Source of the DNA: Sediminivirga luteola
GTDB lineage: Bacteria > Actinomycetota > Actinomycetes > Actinomycetales > Brevibacteriaceae
Reading direction: 5' to 3'
DNA length: 64,000 bases
Assembly: GCF_014639315.1 (NCBI RefSeq)
Contig: NZ_BMFY01000016.1
Span: 1 to 64,000, forward strand
The notes below the pieces were generated by a model that was given only the letters and a program-made list of their open reading frames with translations, made no database searches and was not told the DNA's origin. Positions 53,864 through 62,788 of this stretch are shown piece by piece (the stretch's first letter is position 1; each line of letters opens with the position of its first letter). Position numbers and translations under genes: made by a program.

Positions 53864-54754
53864 ATGAACACCATCCGCGCCCCGCGCCCACGTGCCCGCC
53901 TCGTCCCCGGCCTCTCCGCCGTGCTCCTGCTGGGCCTCGGCGCCTGCGGCGGGAACGGCACCGGAGAGGGGGACTCATCGGCGCCCCTGCGGATCTTCGC
54001 CTCGGCGACGCCGCACATCGAGATCCTGGAGTACATCGAGGACGAACTGGTCACCGAGGAGGATGAGCTCAGCCTGGACATCACCGAGCTGACCGAGGGC
54101 GTGCAGGGCAATCAGGTCCTGCTGGACGGCGAGGCCGATGCGACCTTCCACCAGCATGTGCCGTTCCTGCGCCAGTGGCTGCAGGACGCCGGCGAGCCGG
54201 AGGACGCGATCACACCGGTCGCCACCGTCCATGTGGAGCCGCTGGGCCTGTACTACAACCAGGGCGGGGAGGTGACCTCCCTGGAGCAGGTGGGCGAGGG
54301 CACGTCCATCGCCATCACCAGTGACGTCGTCAACCAGAACCGCGCACTGCTCCTGCTGGCGGACAACGGTCTGATCGAGCTCCCGGACGGCTTCGACCCG
54401 GAGACCGATGTCATCACCGTCAAGGACGTCCTGGCCGATGACGAGCTGAACGTCCGGGGGCTGGACCTCCTGGAGGTCGACTACAACCTGACCGCCCGCA
54501 CCGTGAGCGACGGTGAAACGGACCTGGGCGTGGTCAACGGCAACGTAGCACTGCAGTCCGGTCTGGACCCGGACCAGGACACCCTGGCGCTGGAGCGGGC
54601 CCAGGACAATCCGTACGCCAATGTCCTCACGGTGCTGCAGGAGAACGCCGACGACCCGCGCATCGTCACGCTCGCGCAGTACCTGGAGTCCAGCGAGGTG
54701 GCCGCCTGGATCTCCTCGGAGTACGGCTCCGGGGTGCTGCCGGTGAACGAGTAG
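53864..54754 (+). CDS. metQ: Methionine-binding lipoprotein MetQ
   Basis: A 296-residue NlpA-family substrate-binding lipoprotein. The signal ends in a lipobox LGLGACGGN, giving a lipidated Cys near residue 28. The mature part shows ATPHIEILEYIEDEL, LLDGEADATFHQHVPFLRQWL, VEPLGLYY and TSDVVNQNRALLLLADNGLIEL, all typical of MetQ. It captures methionine (or, in some homologues, D-Met or Met peptides) at the outer membrane face for MetNI. Confidence 0.95.
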   Translation: MNTIRAPRPRARLVPGLSAVLLLGLGACGGNGTGEGDSSAPLRIFASATPHIEILEYIEDELVTEEDELSLDITELTEGVQGNQVLLDGEADATFHQHVPFLRQWLQDAGEPEDAITPVATVHVEPLGLYYNQGGEVTSLEQVGEGTSIAITSDVVNQNRALLLLADNGLIELPDGFDPETDVITVKDVLADDELNVRGLDLLEVDYNLTARTVSDGETDLGVVNGNVALQSGLDPDQDTLALERAQDNPYANVLTVLQENADDPRIVTLAQYLESSEVAAWISSEYGSGVLPVNE

Positions 54755-54776
54755 CCGCAGCTACGCGGCATGCCTG

Positions 54777-54814
54777 CCGGCGCTGGGCTCCGCATCCCCG
54801 GAGCCCAGCGCCGG
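54777..54814. terminator. metNIQ hairpin terminator
   Basis: A perfect 16-bp stem, CCGGCGCTGGGCTCCG and its complement, with a six-base CATCCC loop, 22 bases after the metQ stop. It also serves the convergent ABC permease gene. Confidence 0.88.
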
Positions 54815-54926
54815 TGCAGGCCGGAGAGGAGGGACGACGGCCTTCCGCACCGTCCGGCCCCCAGCACCCATCAGCGCCCGTCAGTGCCGGCCAGCGCCCG
54901 TGCCATTCCGGGCGAAGCGGCCCGCC

Positions 54927-56579
54927 TCAGGCAGTGGACAGATCCCGCCGCCGGAAAGCGGCTGTACCCAGGGCGCTGAGCAGCACGAACACCCCGGCGA
55001 ACCCGCCGATGGCCACCCAGGAGAGGTCCTCCGCCGGGTACTGCCCGATGTGCTGGAAGGGCGAGGTGTTCAGCACCGCCTCAGGGGTGTCGAGCATCTG
55101 CCCGAACAGGCTCATGAAGACGCCGTAGACGAACACCGCCCACACCGCCCCGAGCAACCGCGGGAAGGCGCCGTACAGGAACACCGCGAGTCCCAGCAGC
55201 AGCCACACCGCCGGTGCGTGCGCCAGGTGCCCCAGTACCGTCGGAGCCATCAGACCCCAGTCCCCGGTGCTCAACGCCGCACCCAGCCCCTCACCGATGC
55301 CGGCCAGCCCGAGCAGCAGCACCGCGCCGGCCGCGGTCACTCCGGTCCAGGACAACAGCCAGGCCGGCCTGCTCACTCCGGTCGCCAGGACCGGTTCGGC
55401 GCGCATCCCCTGTTCCTCGCTCCGCAGGCCCTGGAGGGAGATGATCGCGTAGGCGGCCACCATCATCGCGAAGTACAGCCCCATGAAGCCCAGGTACCCC
55501 TCTACGATGCCGTCGGCGCCGCCCATCAACGCCACGATCTCCTCCGGCATCTCCTCAGCTCCCTCGCGCATGGGCTGCACGAAAGCCCCGAAGGTGGCTC
55601 CGGCCAGGAGCATGGCCATGGACCAGCCGATGAGAGCCGAGCGCTGCAGGCGGAAAGCCAGCGAGACCGGGCCCCGCAACCACGCGGCGGCGTACGCCGC
55701 GCCCGGCCGGTCCGCCAGCAGGCCGGCACCCAGGTCCCGACGGGCCTGAAGCGCATAACCGGTCGCCATCAAGCCAGCCGCCAGGCCGGCTGAGAGCAGC
55801 AGCGGCCACCAGCGGTCCAGGGTGAACGGCGCCGTCTGCTGGGACCAGCCGAGCGGGGACAGCCAGGAGAGCCAGTCCAGGTTTCCGCCCTGCACCGCGG
55901 ACATATCGCCTAGACCGCGGACGACGAATGCCACGCCCAGCACGCCGCCGGCCATGGAGGAGGCCGCCCGTGAGAACGGTGAGAGCTGCACCGTCACGGC
56001 CGCGACACCGGCGAAGACCAGGCCTGCGGCACCGATGCTGAGGGCGAAGAGGAACGACGGCGCCGGTTCCGGAGCCGGGTCGACCGCCGAGCCGATGAGG
56101 ACGAGGCCCATCAGCAGCGACATCGCGAGGTTCATACCCACGGTGAGGATGAGCGCCGCGGTCAGCGGCGCGTGCCGGCCGGTGACATTGGCACGGACGA
56201 GTTCTGCCCGCCCGGTCTGCTCCTCCACCCGGGTGTGCCTCGAGACGGTGGTGAAACTCATGAAGGCAGCGCCCAGCATGAGGTAGGCGCCGTACATCCC
56301 GGCCAGGAACCGGGGCACGGTGATCTCGTCGAAGCCGTAGCCGGGACCACCGATGAGCGCCATGATCGGGTTGGCGGCGAATCCCGCCAGACCCGCCAGG
56401 TTCTCCCCGTCCATCAGGGTGCCGATCGCGTTGGCGAAGTACGCCATCATCACGGTCATGCCCAGCACCCAGGCCGGCAGCCGGACCCGGTCCCGCCGCA
56501 GCATGAACCGTAGCAGCACGCCGGTGCCGGCCAGCCGGCTACCCCGGCCGGAGGGCAACGTCCGGGTGGCGGCGCTCAT
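54927..56579 (-). CDS. ABC exporter permease of the tetronasin/TnrB3-like type
   Basis: A 550-residue polytopic protein with about 12 membrane segments in two halves; the second starts near [21 protein letters not shown]. Conserved phrases are [57 protein letters not shown] and [21 protein letters not shown]. This family pairs with a DrrA-like ATPase to export polyether antibiotics or other lipophilic drugs. ATG 56579 overlaps the ATPase stop (ATGA). It ends near the metNIQ terminator. Confidence 0.88.
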   Translation of the reverse strand: MSAATRTLPSGRGSRLAGTGVLLRFMLRRDRVRLPAWVLGMTVMMAYFANAIGTLMDGENLAGLAGFAANPIMALIGGPGYGFDEITVPRFLAGMYGAYLMLGAAFMSFTTVSRHTRVEEQTGRAELVRANVTGRHAPLTAALILTVGMNLAMSLLMGLVLIGSAVDPAPEPAPSFLFALSIGAAGLVFAGVAAVTVQLSPFSRAASSMAGGVLGVAFVVRGLGDMSAVQGGNLDWLSWLSPLGWSQQTAPFTLDRWWPLLLSAGLAAGLMATGYALQARRDLGAGLLADRPGAAYAAAWLRGPVSLAFRLQRSALIGWSMAMLLAGATFGAFVQPMREGAEEMPEEIVALMGGADGIVEGYLGFMGLYFAMMVAAYAIISLQGLRSEEQGMRAEPVLATGVSRPAWLLSWTGVTAAGAVLLLGLAGIGEGLGAALSTGDWGLMAPTVLGHLAHAPAVWLLLGLAVFLYGAFPRLLGAVWAVFVYGVFMSLFGQMLDTPEAVLNTSPFQHIGQYPAEDLSWVAIGGFAGVFVLLSALGTAAFRRRDLSTA

Positions 56580-57505
56580 CGGCGTGCCTCCTGCAGGTCA
56601 TCGCCGTAGTGGCGCAGCAGGAGCTGTTCGAGCGTCGGCGGCGTCGCGGTCAGGGCACGCAGGCCCCGGCCGGACAGCTCCCCCATGACCCGCGGCAGCA
56701 CGGCGGCGTCCACGTCGAAGCGCAGGCGCTCGCCCTCCTGCCGGAGATTGTGCACCCCGTCCCAGGCGGCGAGATCGCCGAGCGGCCGCTCGGTCACGGC
56801 TGTGACCGCAGTCCGGCTCAGATGCCGCAGTTCGCCCAGCGTGCCGGATTCGACGATGCGTCCCTTCCGGATGATCGACACACGGTCCGCCAGGACCTCC
56901 ACCTGAGCCAGGATGTGGCTGGAGAGCAGCACCGTACGGCCCTGTGCTTTGGCCTCGCGGATGCATTCCTGGAACACCGCCTCCATGAGCGGATCCAGGC
57001 CGGCGGTGGGCTCGTCCAGCAGGAGCAGTTCCACGTCGCTGGCCAGGGCGGAGATGAGCGCGACCTTCTGCCGGTTGCCCTTGGAGTAGGTGCGTCCCTT
57101 CTTGTGCGGGTCGAGGTCGAAGCGCTCGCACAGCTCGTCGCGTTTCCGGGTGTCGACGCCGCCGCGCAGACGCGCGAACAAATCGATGGACTCGCCACCG
57201 GTGAGATTCGGCCACAATTCCACATCACCGGGCACATAGGCGAGCCGCCGATGCAGGGCCACGGCGTCCTTCCAGGGGTCACCGCCGAGGACCCGGGCGG
57301 TGCCGTGGTCGTGCCGCAGGATGCCCAGCAGGATCCGCATCGTGGTGGATTTCCCTGCCCCGTTGGGGCCCAGGAACCCGTGCACCTCGCCGGGGGTGAC
57401 CCGCAGGTCGAGCCCATCGAGGGCGGTGGCACGGCCATAGCGTTTGGTGATGCCGGTGAGGTCGATCGCGAGAGCGCCGCTGCGCCCTGGTTCTGTGGGG
57501 GACAT
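56576..57505 (-). CDS. ABC exporter ATPase (drug-resistance type)
   Basis: 309 residues: Walker [19 protein letters not shown]-loop [17 protein letters not shown], Walker [13 protein letters not shown], switch [10 protein letters not shown]. The signature is degenerate, [15 protein letters not shown] instead of LSGGQ, a known feature of this exporter subgroup. I start at ATG 57505 with AAAGG upstream; the frame remains open 37 codons further without homology. It is coupled to the permease gene and follows a tetR gene on the same strand. Confidence 0.9.
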   Translation of the reverse strand: MSPTEPGRSGALAIDLTGITKRYGRATALDGLDLRVTPGEVHGFLGPNGAGKSTTMRILLGILRHDHGTARVLGGDPWKDAVALHRRLAYVPGDVELWPNLTGGESIDLFARLRGGVDTRKRDELCERFDLDPHKKGRTYSKGNRQKVALISALASDVELLLLDEPTAGLDPLMEAVFQECIREAKAQGRTVLLSSHILAQVEVLADRVSIIRKGRIVESGTLGELRHLSRTAVTAVTERPLGDLAAWDGVHNLRQEGERLRFDVDAAVLPRVMGELSGRGLRALTATPPTLEQLLLRHYGDDLQEARR

Positions 57506-57683
57506 GATCAAGAAGCCTTTCGTGAGGGTGGTCGCCGGCGGTGCGGAGTGCGCGTGGCCGGAAGGGATGTCCCGCCAGGCCCCACGGCGACAAGCGGCTA
57601 TGGCAGGGACGCACAAGAAGGCGGGTACGACGATGCGCCGCTACCGCGGAAGTGAAACCCAGGTGGTGACGGGACCAGTGAAA

Positions 57684-57698
57684 GACGGCGGTGCCGTC
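57684..57698. promoter_or_regulatory. Inverted repeat next to an AT-rich promoter-like element
   Basis: GACGGC-GGT-GCCGTC lies just downstream, on the minus strand, of a TATATAAGAG stretch (about 57699-57708). The latter is a likely -10 of the exporter operon, so the repeat may be a regulator site at the transcript start. It is unlike the palindrome at the tetR promoter, which argues against a shared operator. Confidence 0.4.
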
Positions 57699-57730
57699 TC
57701 TTATATAGCCCGGCCGGCCGAGCTACGAGG

Positions 57731-57759
57731 CCGAGGGCGCCGCTGGCGGCGCGCCTCGG
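57731..57759 (-). terminator. tetR hairpin terminator
   Basis: CCGAGG and CGCCGC pair with GCGGCG and CCTCGG around a short loop, with small bulges. It begins three bases after the tetR stop, separating tetR from the exporter genes that follow on the same strand. Confidence 0.65.
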
Positions 57760-57761
57760 GT

Positions 57762-58433
57762 TCAGGCGGAGGTCTCCTCCGCGCCGCTCTCGCCGGGCGG
57801 GTCGCTCCGGTAGAGCATGTAATGCTCCAGCAGGGTGCGGTCGGCGAACAGCCCCTCCGCGTAGAGCTCCAGCGCAGGCATGAGCATCTCATCGAAGGTC
57901 CGCGCCCAGAAGTCCGCATCGAGCTCGCCGAGGTCCTTCTCCGCTGCGAGCACCGACTGCACCATCCAGCCGATGGAGATGCTGAAGGTCAGCTTCACCC
58001 GGAGCTCCTCGTTCCGGCTGGGTTTGAGGTGACCGGCTTTGACGCCCTCGGCCATCCAGGTGAGGGCACGGCTCCTCATGTCCTCCAGGAGGTTCCGCGC
58101 GACATCGCCGCCGGCCAGGAAGCTGCGCATGGTGTAACGGATGAGCGGCTGGAACTCCTCCATCCGCGCCATCTGGGTCATCAAGGTAGCGCCGAGGTCC
58201 GCGGACTTCATCGCTTCGGTCTTGTAGGCGCTGATGACCGCCAGGACATGCGCGTCGCATTCCCGGTGCAGTGATTCCTTGGAGCCGAAGTGCTTCATGA
58301 CCGCAGCGGCGCTCACTCCGGCATCCGCCGCGATGGCGCGGAGCGAGGCACCGAACCCGTCCCGGCCGAACCGATCGACGGCGGCTTCGAGAATGCGCGT
58401 CCGGGTGTCGGAGGCGATCTGCGGTGAACGCAT
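57762..58433 (-). CDS. TetR-family regulator
   Basis: A 223-residue TetR-type repressor. The HTH is TRTRILEAAVDRFGRDGFGASLRAIAADAGVSAAAVMKHFGSKESLH, and a helical TetR_C domain follows. ATG 58433 is preferred over GTG 58439 because a TACACT -10 ends exactly seven bases before the ATG. A 16-bp palindrome sits between that -10 and the likely -35, indicating autorepression. It probably also controls the downstream ABC exporter or the divergent MFS gene. Confidence 0.88.
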   Translation of the reverse strand: MRSPQIASDTRTRILEAAVDRFGRDGFGASLRAIAADAGVSAAAVMKHFGSKESLHRECDAHVLAVISAYKTEAMKSADLGATLMTQMARMEEFQPLIRYTMRSFLAGGDVARNLLEDMRSRALTWMAEGVKAGHLKPSRNEELRVKLTFSISIGWMVQSVLAAEKDLGELDADFWARTFDEMLMPALELYAEGLFADRTLLEHYMLYRSDPPGESGAEETSA

Positions 58434-58442
58434 GTTCACAGT

Positions 58443-58458
58443 GTAAACACGTGTTCAC
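58443..58458. promoter_or_regulatory. TetR autoregulatory palindrome
   Basis: GTAAACACGTGTTCAC is symmetric except for one pair; the perfect core is AACACGTGTT. It overlaps the tetR -10 (58445-58440, TACACT on the minus strand) and lies ten bases above the start codon. It is about 105 bases before the divergent MFS -10. Confidence 0.7.
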
Positions 58459-58561
58459 CCGGAGGGCAAGAGAGGTTTCGCTGGGCTTGACCGCGACCCG
58501 TCGGGAAGCCGGATCCGCGCTCGCGTTCCGCCCCTGGCCAGCTGGGCGAACCACGCCGCTG

Positions 58562-58567
58562 TAGCCT
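58562..58567 (+). promoter_or_regulatory. -10 hexamer for leaderless MFS mRNA
   Basis: TAGCCT followed by six bases and the ATG at 58574. No Shine-Dalgarno precedes the gene; a leaderless mRNA is inferred. Confidence 0.5.
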
Positions 58568-58573
58568 GGCGGA

Positions 58574-60106
58574 ATGAGCCAGGGACACGCGGCACCGCCT
58601 CCGGGGAACACGCACCGGGACCCCCGGGCGCAGCGTCCGTGGCCGGCACTGTGGGCCCTCGCGCTGGGCTTCTTCATGATCCTGGTGGACACGACCATCG
58701 TCTCGGTGGCGATCCCGGCCATCATCGACGGACTGCACGCCGAGCTGACCACCGCCGTATGGGTCACCAGCGCCTACCTGCTCGCCTTCGCCGTGCCGTT
58801 GCTGGTCACCGGCAGGCTGGGCGATCGCTTCGGCCCCAAGACGGTGTATCAGACCGGCCTCGTCGTCTTCACCCTCGCATCGCTGGCCTGCGGCCTGGCC
58901 GGCTCGGCGGAGGCCCTCATCGGCGCTCGCGTGGTGCAGGGCCTGGGAGCGGCCATGATGACCCCGCAGACGATGGCGGTCATCACCCGGTTGTTCCCGC
59001 CGCAGAACCGCGGCGCCGCCATGGGGTTCTGGGGTTCGATCGCGGGCGTCGCCACGCTGATCGGTCCGATCCTTGGCGGGGTGCTGACCGATGCCTTCGG
59101 CTGGGAGTGGATCTTCTTCGTCAACATCCCCGTCGGCGTTCTCGCCTTCATTCTGGCCGCGCGGCTGGTGCCGCGCCTGGATCAGGCGGCACGGCGGCTG
59201 GACTGGCCCGGCGTGCTGCTGAGCGCGATCGGCATGCTGCTGCTGGTCTTCGCGCTCCAGGAGGGCGAGCGCGCCGGCTGGGGCGGGATCCCGGTCGCGC
59301 TCGGCCCGCTGCACGCCGATGTCGATGTGCGCGTGCTGCTGATCGTGGGCGTGCTGGTCCTGATCGCCTTCGTGCTGTGGCAGCGGCGCGGCGGCGATGA
59401 GGCGCTCGTCCCGCCGGCCCTGTTCCGCGACCGCAACTTCACCCTGGGCAGCATCGCCATCATGTCGATGGGGTTCACCGTGACCGCGCAGATGTTCCCG
59501 ATCATGCTGTATCTGCAGCACGCCCGGGAACTGAGCCCCACGCTGGCGGCGCTCTGCCTGGCCCCGACGGCACTCATCTCCGTGGTGCTGCCGCCGATCG
59601 TCGGGCGGCTGCTGAGGATCATCGACCCCAAATGGGTCGCGATGGCCGGGTTCGGCGGTTTCGCCCTGGGCCATCTGTGGCTGGCGCAGCTCATGCGCGC
59701 CGATGCCTCCCTGCCGTGGCTGCTGCTGCCGTTCGCGTTCTTCGGGCTCTGCCACTCGTGCATCTGGGCGCCGGTCTCGGTCACGGCGACGCGCCACCTG
59801 GATCCCGGCCGCGCCGGAGCCGGGTCCGGGGTCTACAACACGATGCGGCAGATCGGCGCGGTGCTCGGCTCAGCCGGCATGGCCGCGATGATGGAGGCGA
59901 TGCTGGCCCGTCAGGAGGTAGACGGCGCGATCTCCACGCAAGGAGGCGAGGCGCCGGTCGTCACTGCGCTTCCGGCGGAGTCGCTCGACGCGTTCGGGGC
60001 GGCGATGAGCGCCTCGGTGCTGTTGCCTGCCGTGGTGATCCTGATCGGCTTCACCGCCGCGTGCCTGTTCCGGAGGGCGCCTGCCGCGCATATGCGCCGT
60101 CGCTGA
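58574..60106 (+). CDS. DHA2-family MFS exporter (EmrB/QacA-like)
   Basis: A 510-residue transporter with about 14 membrane helices. It shows MILVDTTIVSVAIPAI in TM1, GRLGDRFGPKTVYQTG (motif A), the motif C region AGVATLIGPILGGVLTDAFGWEWIFFVNIP and a conserved GVYNTMRQIGAVLGSAGMAA near the end. It expels drugs or metabolites by proton antiport. It is divergent from a TetR gene 140 bases away and thus a plausible target of that regulator. The two DHA2 exporters in the window are clearly distinct paralogues. Confidence 0.9.
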   Translation: MSQGHAAPPPGNTHRDPRAQRPWPALWALALGFFMILVDTTIVSVAIPAIIDGLHAELTTAVWVTSAYLLAFAVPLLVTGRLGDRFGPKTVYQTGLVVFTLASLACGLAGSAEALIGARVVQGLGAAMMTPQTMAVITRLFPPQNRGAAMGFWGSIAGVATLIGPILGGVLTDAFGWEWIFFVNIPVGVLAFILAARLVPRLDQAARRLDWPGVLLSAIGMLLLVFALQEGERAGWGGIPVALGPLHADVDVRVLLIVGVLVLIAFVLWQRRGGDEALVPPALFRDRNFTLGSIAIMSMGFTVTAQMFPIMLYLQHARELSPTLAALCLAPTALISVVLPPIVGRLLRIIDPKWVAMAGFGGFALGHLWLAQLMRADASLPWLLLPFAFFGLCHSCIWAPVSVTATRHLDPGRAGAGSGVYNTMRQIGAVLGSAGMAAMMEAMLARQEVDGAISTQGGEAPVVTALPAESLDAFGAAMSASVLLPAVVILIGFTAACLFRRAPAAHMRRR

Positions 60107-60118
60107 CCGGAACGCTGA

Positions 60119-60141
60119 CCGGAACACCGGGCGCGTTCCGG
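60119..60141. terminator. Hairpin after the MFS gene
   Basis: CCGGAAC and GTTCCGG pair over a nine-base loop, 13 bases after the stop. A 12-base tandem repeat (GCTGACCGGAAC at 60102-60113 and 60114-60125) spans the stop codon and the hairpin's left arm. Confidence 0.5.
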
Positions 60142-60181
60142 TACGCGCCGCTGGGCGCTCCCAGGTCCGCAAGAACGCCGG

Positions 60182-60247
60182 AACCCCACGGCTGTTTCGA
60201 AGACCCACCGGAGATCAACAGTGGGAATTCGAAACAGCAGTGGGTTT
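60182..60247. other. 66-bp imperfect palindrome between convergent genes
   Basis: The arms pair in order: AACCC(C)AC with GTGGGTT, GCTGTTTCGAA (60191-60201) with TTCGAAACAGC (60228-60238), and CCCAC with GTGGG. They leave a 12-13 base loop, and only four to five positions mismatch. Base composition is more AT-rich than the surroundings. It lies between a convergent MFS gene and the flotillin gene. It could be a two-way terminator, a REP-like element or a miniature mobile element. Confidence 0.8.
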
Positions 60248-60305
60248 CTCTCTGGTTATACGACGCTTTCCGGCGGGTGCGCGGCGCATGGCCGTGCGCG
60301 GGATC

Positions 60306-61877
60306 TCAGGCTTCCGGGTCGGCGGAGGCCTGCGCCTCGGCGGTCTCGGAAGGGTCCTGCGTGCCCGCGGAGGCGCCGGCTGCGCTGCCGGCCGGCCCAT
60401 CCGTGCCTGCGGCTGCCGGTGCCTCGGCAGCGGATGCCCGGTCGTCGGCGGCGCTTCCGGCAGAGGCGGCACCTCCGGCGGCCGGACTGCTGCCCGGGGC
60501 GCCGACGGTGGCCTCGGTCTTGGCGATGTTCTCCGCAGCGCGGTTGACCGCGGCGCTCAGGTCCAGGCCGGTGGTGCCGCGCACCATCTCCAGCACCTGC
60601 GCCAGGTTCGAGGAGATGCTCCGCCCGATCTTCGCCTCGCCGTCGGTGGAGACGATGGAGAGCTCGCCGATGTTGCTGTACGGCTTGGCCAGGGCGTCGG
60701 CGATCTGCGGCAGCGCCTCCAGCACCTTGGACAGCACCGCGGCGTCGTTGAACTGCTTGTACGCCTCGGCCTGCTTCAGCAGCGCTTCGGCTTCCGCGGC
60801 GCCCTTGGCGGCGATGGCTGCGGCCTCGGCCTCGCCCTCCAGGCGAACCGCCTCGGCCTCCTTGGAGCGGCGATGCAGCTCGGCGGCAGCCTCGGCGCGA
60901 CCGCGGGCCTCGATGTCGTAGGCCTCGGCGTCGGCCTGAGTCTGGCGGCGGTAGCGCTCGGCGTCGGCCGGCCGCTTGATCTCGGCGTCCAGCTGCTCGG
61001 CGCGCACCTCCGCCTGCTCGCGGGCCAGCACCTTGTCCCGTTCCAGCAGCTTGGCCTTCTGCTCGGCCTGCGCCAGGGGCCCGGCGGCATCGGCGGCCGC
61101 CTGCTTCCGGTCGGCCTCCTCTTTCAGCTCGGCCCGGCGCAGCGCGAGCTGCTGCTGCTGCTCGGCGATGGCCTCATCGGTGAGCGCCTGCTGCTTCTGC
61201 GTCTCCTCCGTCTGCAGGGCCTCCTGGACGGCCGCCTCCCGCTGCGCGTTCGCCTCGGCGATCGCGGCGTTCTTGGCGACCTGCGCGGCCTGCGGGCGAC
61301 CCCAGTCGCGCAGGTAGTCGCCGTCGTCCTCGACGGCGGAGATCTGGAAGGTGTCGATCACCAGACCCTGGTTGTTCATGGAGTGCTCGGCTTCCTCCTG
61401 CACCTGCGAGGCGAAGGAGGCACGGTCCTGGATGATCTGCTCGACGGTCAGGGTGCCGACGACCGCGCGGAGGGTACCGGAGAGGATCTCCTGGCTGTAG
61501 TGGTCGATCTGTTCCTGCTGGTCCAGGAAGCGCTGGGCGGCCTTGCGGATGTCGTCGACGGTGCCGCCCACCTTCACCTGCGCGACGCCGCGCAGCCGCA
61601 GGGCGATGCCGTTGACGGAGATGCCGTCGATGGCCACCTGGATCTGCCGGGAGGACAGCGAGAGGGTGAAGGCCTTCTGCACGATGGGGTAGACCACGGC
61701 ACGGCCGCCGATGATGATCCGGCCGCCGCCTTCCAGGTTTCCTCCCGAGGCGCCCCTGCCGGTGATGATGAGCGCTTCAGAGGGGGATGCGATCTTGTAG
61801 CTGCGCAAGACCACGATGACGACGATCAGGAGGAAGATCAGGCCGAAGCCGATCCCCACCAGGCCCAGAAAATCCAT
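60306..61877 (-). CDS. Flotillin-like SPFH-domain protein
   Basis: 523 residues. One N-terminal membrane segment (LVGIGFGLIFLLIVVIVVLRSYKIA) is followed by the SPFH/band-7 domain (SEALIITGRGAS to VIDTFQISAVED, about residues 35-195). A long Ala/Glu/Gln coiled coil follows (about 200-395), and a flotillin-type C-terminal region contains YKQFNDAAVLSKVLEALPQIADALAKPYSNIGEL. The last 70 residues are an Ala/Gly/Ser tail. Flotillins scaffold membrane microdomains and affect fluidity and signalling. Strong GAGG upstream of ATG 61877. No NfeD partner is adjacent. Confidence 0.92.
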   Translation of the reverse strand: MDFLGLVGIGFGLIFLLIVVIVVLRSYKIASPSEALIITGRGASGGNLEGGGRIIIGGRAVVYPIVQKAFTLSLSSRQIQVAIDGISVNGIALRLRGVAQVKVGGTVDDIRKAAQRFLDQQEQIDHYSQEILSGTLRAVVGTLTVEQIIQDRASFASQVQEEAEHSMNNQGLVIDTFQISAVEDDGDYLRDWGRPQAAQVAKNAAIAEANAQREAAVQEALQTEETQKQQALTDEAIAEQQQQLALRRAELKEEADRKQAAADAAGPLAQAEQKAKLLERDKVLAREQAEVRAEQLDAEIKRPADAERYRRQTQADAEAYDIEARGRAEAAAELHRRSKEAEAVRLEGEAEAAAIAAKGAAEAEALLKQAEAYKQFNDAAVLSKVLEALPQIADALAKPYSNIGELSIVSTDGEAKIGRSISSNLAQVLEMVRGTTGLDLSAAVNRAAENIAKTEATVGAPGSSPAAGGAASAGSAADDRASAAEAPAAAGTDGPAGSAAGASAGTQDPSETAEAQASADPEA

Positions 61878-61973
61878 CTGTGTTCCTCACTCCAGGGGAT
61901 GCGCCGTTCCTGGATGTCAGGACACGGTTGCCTACCAGTATGCCGGATATCCGGGCGCCCTGGGCAGTGGATC

Positions 61974-62426
61974 TCAGCCGCCGGGCGGGCCGGCCACCAT
62001 GAGCGCCGCGAACACCACGGCGACGACCAGGAGAGTCACGGCGCCGGAGAGCGCGGGCCGGCGCAACGCCAGGGCGATGAGCCGTTCGACGGCGTGACGT
62101 GGTTCCCGGCCGCCGGGGGCAAGCTGCCAGCGCCCATCGAGATGCCCCTTGCGGGCAGCCCAGATCTCGTGCGGGACGGTGGCCAGCGGCAGGACGGAGG
62201 CGATGAGCGCGAGCACTCCCACGTGCGCGGGCCAGCGCTGCGAGATCCACACCAGGATCGCCACGGCCACGTAGGCCAGGAACGCGAATCCGTGCACTGC
62301 GCCGCCGATGCTGACCATCACATCGGTGCTCTGCGCGATGTACTTCAGGTACATCCCGGTCAGCAGCAGCACCCAGGTGAACGCCTCCGCGAAGGCGAGG
62401 GTGCCGAACAGCGCGCGCGGTGACAT
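61974..62426 (-). CDS. DUF3817 integral membrane protein
   Basis: 150 residues with four to five membrane helices. The conserved DUF3817 phrases are AFAEAFTWVLLLTGMYLKY, SIGGAVHGFAFLAYVAVAI, and a third region LIASVLPLATVPHEIW. Function is unknown; members are common in actinobacteria. I choose ATG 62426 with GAAGGAG upstream rather than the frame's 81-codon upstream extension, which has no homology. It lies 96 bases upstream of the flotillin gene on the same strand and may share its transcript. Confidence 0.85.
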   Translation of the reverse strand: MSPRALFGTLAFAEAFTWVLLLTGMYLKYIAQSTDVMVSIGGAVHGFAFLAYVAVAILVWISQRWPAHVGVLALIASVLPLATVPHEIWAARKGHLDGRWQLAPGGREPRHAVERLIALALRRPALSGAVTLLVVAVVFAALMVAGPPGG

Positions 62427-62508
62427 GGAGCTCCTTCGTTCACGGGGACCGCGCACCAGCCTAACCGGCCCGGACGGCACGGCGGCAATGATCCGCCTCA
62501 CGCCTCGT

Positions 62509-62596
62509 GCGGCTACCGCTCTGTCCCGGGCAGCAGCCGCCGGCAGCACCCGGAGCGAACCCCCAGACAGGCGGCTACCGCTCCGTCCGGGGCAGC
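62509..62596. repeat. 26-bp direct repeat pair
   Basis: GCGGCTACCGCTCnGTCC followed by GGGCAGC occurs at 62509-62534 and 62571-62596, 62 bases apart, with two to three differences. The surrounding gap 62427-62788 contains no gene. Confidence 0.7.
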
Positions 62597-62622
62597 GCGT
62601 TCCCGGAGTCCCCCGGAACGAC

Positions 62623-62667
62623 GAACCGGCCGCCGCCACCCTCGGGGAGGATGACGACGGCCGGTTC
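62623..62667. terminator. Hairpin downstream of the peptidase gene
   Basis: GAACCGGCCGCCG (62623-62635) pairs with CGACGGCCGGTTC (62655-62667) with one mismatch and a 19-base loop. It lies 122 bases after the peptidase stop. A terminator role is likely but the loop is long. Confidence 0.5.
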
Positions 62668-62788
62668 ACGTCGTACTGAGCAGCACCTGCTACGAGCTGG
62701 CCGCGGACCCGTTCATCGCGGGCCCGCCTCTCCGGCCCGGCGGCGTAAGCGGATCACCGCTCGCCCCACCGGGCCGGGCCGGCATCGC

